Assembly: GCA_900552055.1 (NCBI GenBank)
Contig: URYI01000025.1
Location: forward strand, 1 to 18,001
DNA: 18,001 nucleotides
Reading direction: 5' to 3'
Source of the DNA: an uncultured Eubacteriales bacterium
GTDB lineage: Bacteria; Bacillota; Clostridia; Christensenellales; QALW01
A program made the position numbers and the translations under genes. Shown piece by piece: positions 1 through 5,645 of the stretch. Under the pieces are notes generated by a model. The model had not been told where the DNA came from and made no database searches. It saw only the letters and a list, made by a program, of their open reading frames with translations. Position 1 is the first letter of the stretch, and each line of letters starts with the position of its first letter.

Positions 1-64
1 TCCGCCGCGAACGCCGCCCCGGACCTTTTCTAATGGACCAGAATTTATCCTGAAATTCAAGTAT

Positions 65-109
65 AATTAATAAAGGCGGCGCAATAAAATTGCGCCGCCT
101 TTATTAATT
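65..109. terminator. Bidirectional intrinsic terminator after hsp20
   Basis: A perfect 20-bp inverted repeat (left arm AATTAATAAAGGCGGCGCAA, loop TAAAA) starts six bases beyond the hsp20 stop codon. The GC-rich core is flanked by A-tracts on one side and T-tracts on the other, so it can end transcription arriving from either direction. It ends the hsp20 transcript on the minus strand. The 64 bases before it hold no gene I can support. Confidence 0.9.
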
Positions 110-115
110 AATCAT

Positions 116-562
116 TTATTCAATGGCGATATTATGGCTCTCAGGCAACTTCTTAACTTCCTTTTTAGGAACGGTTATCTTTAAAATGCCGTCTTCAAAT
201 CTAGCCTTAATATCTCCTTCCTTCACGTCCTCGCCTACATAGAAGCTCCTGCTGCATTGGCCCATATAACGCTCCCTGCGTATATAGCGGCCTTTTTTGT
301 CCTTTTCGTCCTTGTCCAAGCCCTTAGAGGCACTGATAATAAGGTACCCGTCTTTTACCTGCGCGTTTATTTCCTCCTTTTTAAAGCCGGGCAGGTCAAC
401 GTCCAGTTCATAGCTGTCATCTGTTTCCCTTACGTCTGTCTTCATAAGGTTTTTGCCATGCTTTCCGTAAAGCGGATTGCGATGGTTAAAAGAAGGCATC
501 ATCTCAAAAGCATCATCAAACATTTCATCAAATAAGTTTTCTCCAAAAATACTCGGTAACAT
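116..562 (-). CDS. hsp20: Small heat-shock protein, Hsp20/alpha-crystallin family
   Basis: This is an ATP-independent holdase chaperone that binds unfolding proteins in the cytoplasm and forms large oligomers. The 148-aa length is normal for bacterial Hsp20. The alpha-crystallin domain runs from about residue 41 to 137. It contains the typical YELDVDLPGFKKEEI strand region, a GYLIISA strand and the conserved DGILKITVPK segment, followed by a short C-terminal extension. The N-terminal MLPSIFGENLFDEMFDD is the usual variable oligomerisation arm. The ATG at 562 has GGAGG eight bases upstream. The gene stands alone, with its own CIRCE-controlled promoter and its own terminator, which points to HrcA-type heat induction. 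I am confident of the family; the gene symbol is generic. Confidence 0.95.
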   Translation of the reverse strand: MLPSIFGENLFDEMFDDAFEMMPSFNHRNPLYGKHGKNLMKTDVRETDDSYELDVDLPGFKKEEINAQVKDGYLIISASKGLDKDEKDKKGRYIRRERYMGQCSRSFYVGEDVKEGDIKARFEDGILKITVPKKEVKKLPESHNIAIE

Positions 563-673
563 AAATCATTCCTCCATTTCATTTGCCTTCCTGTTGCTGT
601 GGAATAATTTTCGCAGCGGCAGTTAAGTGCCATTTGTTAATCTGTACTTATTCCTTTTTCTAAGTACAATTAT

Positions 674-701
674 ATTATATCCCGAAAATTAGCACTGTCA
701 A
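674..701 (-). promoter_or_regulatory. Sigma-A promoter of hsp20
   Basis: Read on the minus strand, there is a consensus -35 TTGACA (positions 701-696) and a consensus -10 TATAAT (679-674), separated by 16 bases. Transcription would start near 667, giving a leader of about 100 nt before the ATG at 562. The -35 box lies inside the CIRCE repeat. Confidence 0.85.
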
Positions 702-715
702 TAGGAAAGTGCTAA
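689..715. promoter_or_regulatory. CIRCE operator (HrcA-binding site)
   Basis: An inverted repeat TTAGCACTG, nine-base spacer, AAGTGCTAA matches the CIRCE consensus (TTAGCACTC-N9-GAGTGCTAA) in eight of nine positions of each arm. It overlaps the hsp20 -35 box, so bound HrcA would exclude RNA polymerase. HrcA itself is not encoded in the window. CIRCE most often controls groE and dnaK; its use on an hsp20 gene is less common. Confidence 0.9.
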
Positions 716-771
716 TTTTAACAAAAATACAATACTTTATTTACATTTGAAGGCATATTTTAGCGCGCAAA

Positions 772-1386
772 TTAGGGTGCAAACGACTGTTTGCTGTGTG
801 ATAAAATCCAATTCAGGATGGATTCGTTCTCAAATAATATATTGCCGCCGCTGTGATAATTGCCGGTAATGCCGTGCGAGTCAAAGTAAGCGTTGTCCGG
901 AATTTCAAGCTGCAAAACGGCATCAATCTGTGCGTCTGTCCAGCCTAGGCGTTCATAGGCGGAACGCAGCCCGTTATAAACTTCTCTTGCCCTGTCCGAG
1001 CCGTAGTATTCATCATTCTGGGCCATAAATATGTATACCGCTACTCTGTTTTCCGCTACTGAAGCATATTCTCCGTCCCATTGCGATGCGCCGTGCAGGT
1101 AGGCTGCGTATAAATCTGGGCGCATGGCTACTGCCCGGGACATGGTTTCTCCTCCGGCTGAATAGCCCGCCGCATAAATCCTGGATGAATCAACTGCAAA
1201 ATTGTCCGCAAAGTACTGGGTCAGCTCTATGGCCTGCCGGGCAGAAGTTTCTCCCCAATCGGTCAGCTGGGCGGATACCACTATTATATCTTCATCCAGC
1301 TCCGTCCAGCAGCGGAAGCCGCGCCAGTTCAAGTTAGAGCCGGAGGAGCCTTGGCCGAACCACATCATATCATAGGCTGTATTCAC
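772..1386 (-). pseudogene. Alpha/beta-hydrolase (esterase/PHB-depolymerase-like), 5'-truncated
   Basis: The 204 residues carry the C-terminal two thirds of an alpha/beta-hydrolase. The nucleophile elbow is GYSAGG with Ser76. A probable acid lies in the AQNDEYYGSD strand-loop (Asp125 or Glu126), and a candidate catalytic His is at 171 or 178. Family members begin with an export signal and a strand ending in an HG oxyanion motif. Both are absent, and the ORF opens directly in NTAYDMMWFGQG. The GTG at 1386 lies four bases after the stop of an ICE gene, so translation could be coupled, but a fold lacking the first strands is unlikely to be active. The likely cause is replacement of the 5' end by the ICE fragment. 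Family assignment is confident; non-function is inferred. Confidence 0.7.
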
Positions 1387-1387
1387 C

Positions 1388-2098
1388 TCACATTCCCATG
1401 ACGAAACCTACATGTTCATCTTCCGATTCATCCTCAATCTCGGATTCATCCTCGTATTCGTCCTCCAGGGCTTCTTCGGTTTCTTCCTCACCCTCATCCT
1501 CCAGGGCATCCTCTGACATATCTTCATCGTCCTGATCCTCTGACTCGCCGGTTTCCTCTAATGGAGACATCTCATCATCCAGTTCTTCGGCATCAGGGCC
1601 TTCCTCAGATGTCTCCGGTTCTTCCTGATCGGAGATAGACGGTTCCGCTTCATCCATTTCCTCCGCAGAAGAAGCAGTTTCCGCATCTTCCAGTAACTCC
1701 TGATCAGCGTCCAACTGCTCAGTATCCTCCAGTTCCTCTGTATCCTCGAAGTCACCCTGGGCCTCGCCGGTTTCCTGACTCTCAGCCAGATCCCGATCCA
1801 GCTCCTGCTCAATCAGGCCGATGACAAAGTCTTTCTGTGTCATGTTATTGCGGTGCAGATAATCCTTGATCCGCTGGAACAGGCTTTCCGGCACCTGAAA
1901 CGCCAGTGTCCTCATTTTCTCCATGTTTTTCCCTTCCTTTTCATCAATTTTAGGATGCAGTTCATCCTGCAATGCCAGTGTGACAAACTCCGTCATCGTC
2001 ATCCCGTGGTCTTGCAGATATTGTGTAATCTCGGCATGCAAAGCCGCATCGACTTTGACCGTAATGCCTTTCTTCCCGTCAGCAGCCACTGTGTTCAC
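1388..2098 (-). CDS. Tandem RHH-like protein with long acidic C-terminal tail (ICE cargo)
   Basis: The 236-aa protein begins with two similar modules of about 45 residues. One covers about residues 10-50 (ITVKVDAALHAEITQYL...MTMTEFVTLALQDEL). The other covers about 60-107 (TLAFQVPESLFQRIKDYL...MTQKDFVIGLIEQEL). Each has one strand followed by two helices, as in CopG/Arc ribbon-helix-helix proteins. From about residue 108 to the end the sequence is almost entirely Glu, Asp and Ser, finishing in VGFVMGM. The two modules could act as an intramolecular RHH dimer; the tail could mimic DNA or bind basic proteins. The first GTG (2098) sits against its AGAGG; a second GTG at 2089 has ideal eight-base spacing and may be the true start. 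The gene overlaps the preceding 46-aa ORF. Function is not established. Confidence 0.75.
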   Translation of the reverse strand: MNTVAADGKKGITVKVDAALHAEITQYLQDHGMTMTEFVTLALQDELHPKIDEKEGKNMEKMRTLAFQVPESLFQRIKDYLHRNNMTQKDFVIGLIEQELDRDLAESQETGEAQGDFEDTEELEDTEQLDADQELLEDAETASSAEEMDEAEPSISDQEEPETSEEGPDAEELDDEMSPLEETGESEDQDDEDMSEDALEDEGEEETEEALEDEYEDESEIEDESEDEHVGFVMGM

Positions 2099-2219
2099 CT
2101 CTTTCCATGAATTTCTGAATTGCCCTTGTTACAATTTCCTCCACAGGCACTTCCTCAATGGCAGCCTGGATCAAAAGCGGCTCCACCAGCGCCTCTGGAA
2201 TCTCAATTTCCATTTCCAA
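2079..2219 (-). CDS. 46-aa RHH-like small protein, TTG start (ICE cargo)
   Basis: This small gene reads MEMEIEIPEALVEPLLIQAA followed by a second helix ending at KFMERGEHSGC. The pattern, a short strand (EIEIP) then two helices, resembles the two modules of the next gene. The TTG at 2219 has AGGAGG eight bases upstream; an in-frame ATG at 2213 would be 14 bases away, so TTG is preferred. Its stop overlaps the start of the downstream acidic-tailed gene, a sign of translational coupling. It may be an RHH partner subunit. There are no catalytic motifs, and the assignment rests on pattern only. Confidence 0.6.
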   Translation of the reverse strand: MEMEIEIPEALVEPLLIQAAIEEVPVEEIVTRAIQKFMERGEHSGC

Positions 2220-2231
2220 ATGATTTACCTC

Positions 2232-2528
2232 CTACATTCCCATGACGGGGCCTTGATCCTCAGTCATGCCGGATTCCTGTTCCTCTGCCAATTCTTCCTC
2301 CGTCAGCTTGCGGAACGAGTCCTCACCAGGCACAACTCCGAGAGACCTTCCATTGTCAAACGAGCAGTGCAGTGTTCCGATATCATCCACTACTTTGACA
2401 GTACCTCTTGTCTGATCCTCGACAGGATTCGGATCTCTGCCCATGCTCAGTAACATGATCCGGGTACCGGGAGGATACTCTGTCTGGTACCGTTTGGCCT
2501 GCTGGTGCAGGCGTTCCCATTCATTCAT
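2232..2528 (-). CDS. DUF4314-like ICE protein
   Basis: The 98 residues open with NEWERLHQQAKRYQTEYPPG and continue with a compact beta region: TRIMLLSMGRDPNPVEDQTRG, then VKVVDDIGTLHCSFDNGRSLGV. This is the arrangement I know as DUF4314, an SH3-like small domain that is common in conjugative elements of Firmicutes and has no known function. The C-terminus is acidic and ends in GPVMGM. The ATG at 2528 lies three bases beyond the stop of the previous gene, and its ribosome site is formed by that gene's last codons (GGA ATG GAG), so the pair is probably translationally coupled. The stop codon is followed at once by AGGAGG for the next gene. Confidence 0.75.
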   Translation of the reverse strand: MNEWERLHQQAKRYQTEYPPGTRIMLLSMGRDPNPVEDQTRGTVKVVDDIGTLHCSFDNGRSLGVVPGEDSFRKLTEEELAEEQESGMTEDQGPVMGM

Positions 2529-2531
2529 CAG

Positions 2532-2894
2532 CTACATCTCCATTCCTAAATCACTATTTTCTGAATCCATACACTCCGTGTCATCCCAATTATCTTTACG
2601 AAGGGCAAAGTTCTCCACAAGCTGTCTGGGCGTTAAAGGAATATTCGCAGGCTGATTTGTGCGCTCAAACCCATCTTCGCTGATTTCAAACCAGCAATGA
2701 TCGACCTCGGTATCATACTCATCGAATCTCCTTTCCGGCATCCCGACCTGTCTTGGGATAAAATATTCCCCCATGTCACAGCAATCAAGAATGCTTTGGA
2801 TTTGCTCCTTGGATAATTCCCCCTGGATAACGCACTCATTATGAACCTTATAGTTACCTGCATCCCGATATAGATAGCAGATCTTGGTGTTCAT
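2532..2894 (-). CDS. Uncharacterised ICE cargo protein, 120 aa
   Basis: This is an acidic 120-residue protein with no signal peptide or membrane segment. It contains ICYLYRDAGNYKVHNECVI near the start, and EQIQSILDCCDMGEYFIPRQVG and DHCWFEISEDGFE in the middle. It ends in DLGMEM. I recognise it only as a type of protein found beside DUF4314 in conjugative elements. The ATG at 2894 has AAGGAGG eight bases upstream, the strongest site of this block. It follows a transcription terminator, so it probably heads its own transcript or depends on a promoter I could not define. Confidence 0.7.
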   Translation of the reverse strand: MNTKICYLYRDAGNYKVHNECVIQGELSKEQIQSILDCCDMGEYFIPRQVGMPERRFDEYDTEVDHCWFEISEDGFERTNQPANIPLTPRQLVENFALRKDNWDDTECMDSENSDLGMEM

Positions 2895-2945
2895 GGATAT
2901 GACCTCCTTTCCTTACAGCTTGTAGGATAGGGGGATTTTTCCCAT

Positions 2946-2972
2946 AAAAAAAGCGACCACTCTCATGGTCGT
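2946..2972 (-). terminator. Intrinsic terminator between flavodoxin remnant and ICE genes
   Basis: On the minus strand a six- to seven-pair stem (CGACCA, loop TGAGAG, TGGTCG) runs into seven T residues. It lies about 80 bases after the flavodoxin stop and 50 bases before the 120-aa gene. It probably belonged to the ICE gene whose 3' end survives just upstream. Confidence 0.75.
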
Positions 2973-2984
2973 TCCTACCTTACT

Positions 2985-3084
2985 CTATACACACTTTTTC
3001 TTTCTGTTGTGTTTCCTGTACCTATTCGCCCTCCTTCCTCCACGCAATACACCGCTATACACAGATATAACCCTGCTCCATTTT
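2985..3084 (-). pseudogene. Possible 3' remnant of an ICE gene
   Basis: On the minus strand, in a different frame from the flavodoxin, an open frame ends in a strongly basic tail (VLRGGRRANRYRKHNRKKKCV is its visible part) with a stop at 2985, directly before the terminator. The sequence between the flavodoxin break and the terminator therefore looks like the last 30 or so codons of a lost gene. This is inference from position and composition only. Confidence 0.3.
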
Positions 3085-3534
3085 AGGGTATCCCACAAAT
3101 ACGACATCGTAGCTGTCCCAGTTTTCCACTGAATTGGCCAGCTCCGGCCGTGCGTTATCCGCCTGCTCCTGCTGTGCAATGTCGAGGAGCTGGTTGTAAT
3201 CGTCTGTGTACGGGGTGGCAGGCTCAATTTCAAACAGGGTGCCGCCCGTTTCGGCCTGGATCATCTGCGCCATCTGCTGAGTATTGCCCGACCAGGAAAA
3301 GTAAGCGATGAGTATTCCGCCCGTTCCGGCCGCGGGGAGTGTTGCTTCTGCGGACGGTTCAGAACCGGAAGGCGTTTGCGGGGACGGTGTTTCAGAGGCC
3401 TGCGCGGACGGCCCGGAGAGCTGGGAAGAAGGCCGGGAGGAGCCATTGCTGCCCGAAGAGGTGTTTTCGCCGCCGCAGGCAGTCAGGGAAAAGACCAATG
3501 TCATGGACAGCAGAAGAGGTAATAATTTTTTCAT
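3055..3534 (-). pseudogene. Lipoprotein flavodoxin, 3'-truncated
   Basis: The intact part begins with a lipoprotein signal (MKKLLPLLLSMTLVFSLTAC, lipobox LTAC, Cys20). A Ser/Pro/Gly/Thr-rich linker follows to about residue 70, then the first half of a flavodoxin domain. The FMN phosphate loop is ILIAYFSWSGNT (74-85), and the family's PYTDDYNQLLDIAQQE and NARPEL segments follow. The domain stops at VFVGYP (residue 150). Relatives continue there with a Trp-containing FMN loop and the remaining strands, but here nine unrelated residues precede the stop. FMN binding would be lost. An ATG at 3534, with AAGGA nine bases upstream, is a better start than the longer open frame. The break coincides with the ICE block. 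Confidence 0.75.
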
Positions 3535-3920
3535 TTTGACCATTCCTTTCTTTATTGTCAGCACGCAGGGGGATAATGCGGTTAAAAACAGCTTAATTTT
3601 TTTCCTGCTGTGCTGGTTTTTCTCCATACACGCCAGGTACAGCCGTGTATGTACCTTGCAGGGACGCAAATTCAACCGTTTTTGACTCTGCGGCCCGGCT
3701 CATGGGAATTTGTCCGCTTCCAAGGCAGACAAGGGAGGCCCGGAGGCGCGCCCGCCGGCCGGGGATAACGCCGAAAAACATACCGATTGGGGATAACATA
3801 TAAAAGTGCAACAACTGGGGTCAGCGCAGAAAACGGGCGAAATTTCGGGCTGCGGCGCATTATTCCTTGTACAATTAACTCTATTTGTTTGCTAAAACGG
3901 AGCCGCGCTGCTGCATAGTT
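3535..3920. other. Intergenic region, flavodoxin remnant to acetyltransferase
   Basis: There is no gene here I can support. One minus-strand frame at 3593-3814 (73 codons) reads in part AESKTVEFASLQGTYTAVPG and looks coding-like near its end, but it has no ribosome site and no family I recognise. GC is locally high (about 3730-3860). It may hold a decayed gene fragment. Confidence 0.4.
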
Positions 3921-4514
3921 TTATTTGTACGGGAGGGGCGGATTCCATTTGCGTATTTTGCAGGGATTTCCGCAGGCAACGGCGTTATCCGGAATTGATT
4001 GGGTTACTACGCTTCCCGCGCCGATGACCGCATTGTCTCCAATGGTAACGCCGGGAAGAATGACGCTTCCGCCGCCAATCCAGGTGAAGCTGCCAATTTT
4101 AACCGGCGCCGCCTGCGTCTTTACCGCGGCAGTGCCGTCCTCTTCCAGCCAAAAGCGCTCGGCTCCGTCTAAAGCGTGGACAGCCGTATAGATTTTAACA
4201 TCCGGGCCGATCAGGGTATTTTCCCCAATGATTATGGGTGCGGTGTCCAGCAGAGTACAGTGCATATTAATAAAGCTGTTGTCCGCAAGCTGTATATTAT
4301 ATCCGTAGTCCACATAGACCGGCTGATTCACGCGGGCGTTTTTCCCCAAGCGTCCGAACAGCTCGGATAAGACCCGGGTGCGTTCTTTAATATCTTCGGC
4401 AGGCAGGGAGTTATAGGTAATTGCCAGATTTTTGGCCCGGCTCTGCTGTTTTCTTAGCTCAGGGTCACGGGCGTCGTAAATCTGCCCGTTTTGCTTCTTT
4501 TCAAATTCGGTCAT
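3921..4514 (-). CDS. Sugar O-acetyltransferase, maltose/galactoside type, hexapeptide family
   Basis: This enzyme would transfer acetyl from acetyl-CoA to a sugar hydroxyl, as a trimer. An N-terminal cap with YDARDPEL and an AKNLAITYNSLP helix (about residues 13-38) is followed by a left-handed beta-helix of hexapeptide repeats (VYVDYGYNIQLADNSFINMH, IGENTLIGPDVKIYT, IGGGSVILPGVTIGDNAVIG). The catalytic His is His113 in YTAVHALD. The C-terminal GNPCKIRKW motif is typical. The 197-aa length fits the family. The ATG at 4514 has AGGAG eight bases upstream; a longer upstream frame lacks a ribosome site. It lies 35 bases after the flavin reductase and is probably cotranscribed. The real acceptor is unknown. 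Confidence 0.9.
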   Translation of the reverse strand: MTEFEKKQNGQIYDARDPELRKQQSRAKNLAITYNSLPAEDIKERTRVLSELFGRLGKNARVNQPVYVDYGYNIQLADNSFINMHCTLLDTAPIIIGENTLIGPDVKIYTAVHALDGAERFWLEEDGTAAVKTQAAPVKIGSFTWIGGGSVILPGVTIGDNAVIGAGSVVTQSIPDNAVACGNPCKIRKWNPPLPYK

Positions 4515-4549
4515 CACTCTTGCTCCTTTGCCTATGGGCCGCGAGCCGC

Positions 4550-5086
4550 TCACTGCAGCCGGTTTCCCAGATTATACGCCTGCTGAGGAAATTGGGAGTG
4601 CCGTGTCATGGAGGGGGTTCCGCAGCCGGCGCCCAGCACCATCCCCATATCCGTCAGGTTCAGATAGCGCACCAATGTTTTGTAGTGTGATTCCAGTGCT
4701 TCAAAGGTCCAGTCATCGCTGTTCCAAGCCGCGGCCAGCAGGGCGGATTTCATATGCCTGCGCTGGACAGAGCTGTTGAAGGCGCAGAAGCGGTCGATTA
4801 AAACTTTCAGCTGGGCGGACATTCCATAATAGTACAGGGGTGTGGAAAACACCAGCATGTCCGCCTCCAGGATTTTGGGACGGATCCGGTCCATTTCATC
4901 CTTCTGTACGCAGGGCCCTTCGTATCCGCAGTGGATGCAGCCGGTGCAGGGATGAATGTCGGCGTGGGCGGCGTCTATGATTTCCACCGTGTGGCCGGCT
5001 TCCTCCGCTCCCTGCTTAAAGCAGTCTGCCAGCAGGTTGGAGGAGCCCTTTCTGTTGGTACTGCCCTCTAAAATAATAATTTTCAT
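4550..5086 (-). CDS. Flavin reductase / iron-sulfur-flavoprotein-like (NADPH-dependent FMN reductase family)
   Basis: This is a 178-aa flavodoxin-like protein. The FMN phosphate loop is GSTNRKGSSNLL (8-19), and STPLYYYGMSAQLKVLIDRF (81-100) forms the flavin ring pocket. Between them lies PCTGCIHCGYEGPC, a CX2CX2CX5C cluster (Cys47, 50, 53, 59) like the compact 4Fe-4S motif of archaeal iron-sulfur flavoproteins. The protein may therefore pass electrons between an Fe-S centre and FMN; the partner is unknown. The ATG at 5086 has AAGGAGG eight bases upstream. It is the first gene of a minus-strand operon with the acetyltransferase and the flavodoxin. A good promoter lies upstream, in reach of the LysR regulator. 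Confidence 0.85.
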   Translation of the reverse strand: MKIIILEGSTNRKGSSNLLADCFKQGAEEAGHTVEIIDAAHADIHPCTGCIHCGYEGPCVQKDEMDRIRPKILEADMLVFSTPLYYYGMSAQLKVLIDRFCAFNSSVQRRHMKSALLAAAWNSDDWTFEALESHYKTLVRYLNLTDMGMVLGAGCGTPSMTRHSQFPQQAYNLGNRLQ

Positions 5087-5258
5087 TGCATGTTCCTCCT
5101 TGTAAATATATAACTGCGGTTGCTCTGCGGTGGATTTCGGTACATTTCTTTGAACGGCCCTCTGCCTGAACCGCCTTTTCCGGCTTATACAGCGCGGAAT
5201 TTACGCTGTAATTGCCGTAAACCATCATTGCGCTTCTTCAAAATGATTTTCTGTTTTT

Positions 5259-5287
5259 ATTATAGCGGGGGCGGTGGGTAATGTCTA
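5259..5287 (-). promoter_or_regulatory. Promoter of the flavin reductase operon
   Basis: On the minus strand, a -35 TAGACA (5287-5282), a 17-base spacer and a perfect -10 TATAAT (5264-5259) are present. The leader to the ATG at 5086 would be about 165 nt and holds no clear regulatory structure. The weaker -35 fits activation by the neighbouring LysR protein, though no binding site could be proved. Confidence 0.65.
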
Positions 5288-5334
5288 ATGCCTATATTTT
5301 ATCTTTTTCCATGCATTTTTTTTATGAATGATGC

Positions 5335-5370
5335 AAAAAAGCCCCTCCGGGGCAACAACCCTGGAGGGGC
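5335..5370 (-). terminator. Intrinsic terminator of the lysR transcript
   Basis: On the minus strand, GCCCCTCC pairs with GGAGGGGC. Three further G-C pairs lie inside a single A/C mismatch, the loop is TTGTTG, and TTTTTT follows. It closes the lysR/small-ORF transcript 26 bases after the small ORF's stop and insulates the flavin reductase promoter. Confidence 0.85.
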
Positions 5371-5395
5371 GGCAGACTGCCGATAAACCTGAAAT

Positions 5396-5593
5396 CTAAC
5401 TTTTTGCGGCATTTAGCTTCATTTTGTTTTCCGCCGGCAGGTGCTGCGGGGAAATTTCTTGATAAGCGGAAAATGCTTTATAAGCGGTTTTCCAAGGGAA
5501 CTGGGGTATTGGCGAGATAGAGGTAGGTTCGGAAAGCTTTGGTTTCTGAGCAACCGGCGTTTCCGAATAAAAGCGTGCCGGCTTTTTTGACAT
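5396..5593 (-). CDS. Small proline-rich hypothetical protein, 65 aa
   Basis: This is an ORF of 65 residues with no recognised family. It begins MSKKPARFYSETPVAQKPKL, is rich in Pro, Lys and Ser, and has no membrane segment or Cys. The ATG at 5593 has GGAGAGG seven bases upstream, a convincing ribosome site. It sits between the lysR stop (52 bases upstream) and that transcript's terminator, which favours a real cotranscribed gene. The ribosome site is buried in a hairpin. Against it, the composition is disordered and I know no homologue. Confidence 0.45.
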   Translation of the reverse strand: MSKKPARFYSETPVAQKPKLSEPTSISPIPQFPWKTAYKAFSAYQEISPQHLPAENKMKLNAAKS

Positions 5594-5599
5594 GCTCAA

Positions 5600-5631
5600 G
5601 CCTCTCCAGTGCTTATAATCCCTGGAGGAGC
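5600..5631 (-). promoter_or_regulatory. Hairpin sequestering the small ORF's ribosome site
   Basis: On the minus strand, GCTCCTCCAG can pair with CTGGAGAGGC (nine of ten positions, counting one G-U) around a 12-base loop. The right arm contains the whole GGAGAGG ribosome site of the 65-aa ORF. It could act as a translational switch or temperature-sensitive cover; this is inferred from base pairing only. Confidence 0.45.
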
Positions 5632-5645
5632 TGCTAAAACAATAT

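Larger units (their letters stand above)
1388..3084. mobile_element. Residual ICE (conjugative transposon) cargo fragment
   Basis: A block of about 1.7 kb carries gene types I associate with clostridial integrative conjugative elements: a DUF4314-like protein, small RHH-like proteins and an acidic-tailed protein. All lie on the minus strand and are packed tightly. The block is bounded by a 3'-truncated flavodoxin gene at about 3084 and a 5'-truncated hydrolase gene at about 1387. No integrase, relaxase, attachment site or terminal repeat is visible, so this is a fragment and not a complete element. Boundaries are inferred from where chromosomal protein similarity stops. Confidence 0.6.

Noticed and set aside
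257..535. Plus-strand 92-codon frame over hsp20
   Set aside because: Antisense shadow of a clear Hsp20 gene, with no ribosome site.
1923..2453. Plus-strand 176-codon frame
   Set aside because: Lies opposite three well-supported ICE genes; its open state follows from their codon bias.
3308..3685. Plus-strand 125-codon frame opposite the flavodoxin
   Set aside because: Shadow of the low-complexity lipoprotein linker.
3593..3814. 73-codon minus-strand frame upstream of the flavodoxin
   Set aside because: End looks coding-like, but there is no ribosome site, no known family, and odd local GC; not called as a gene.
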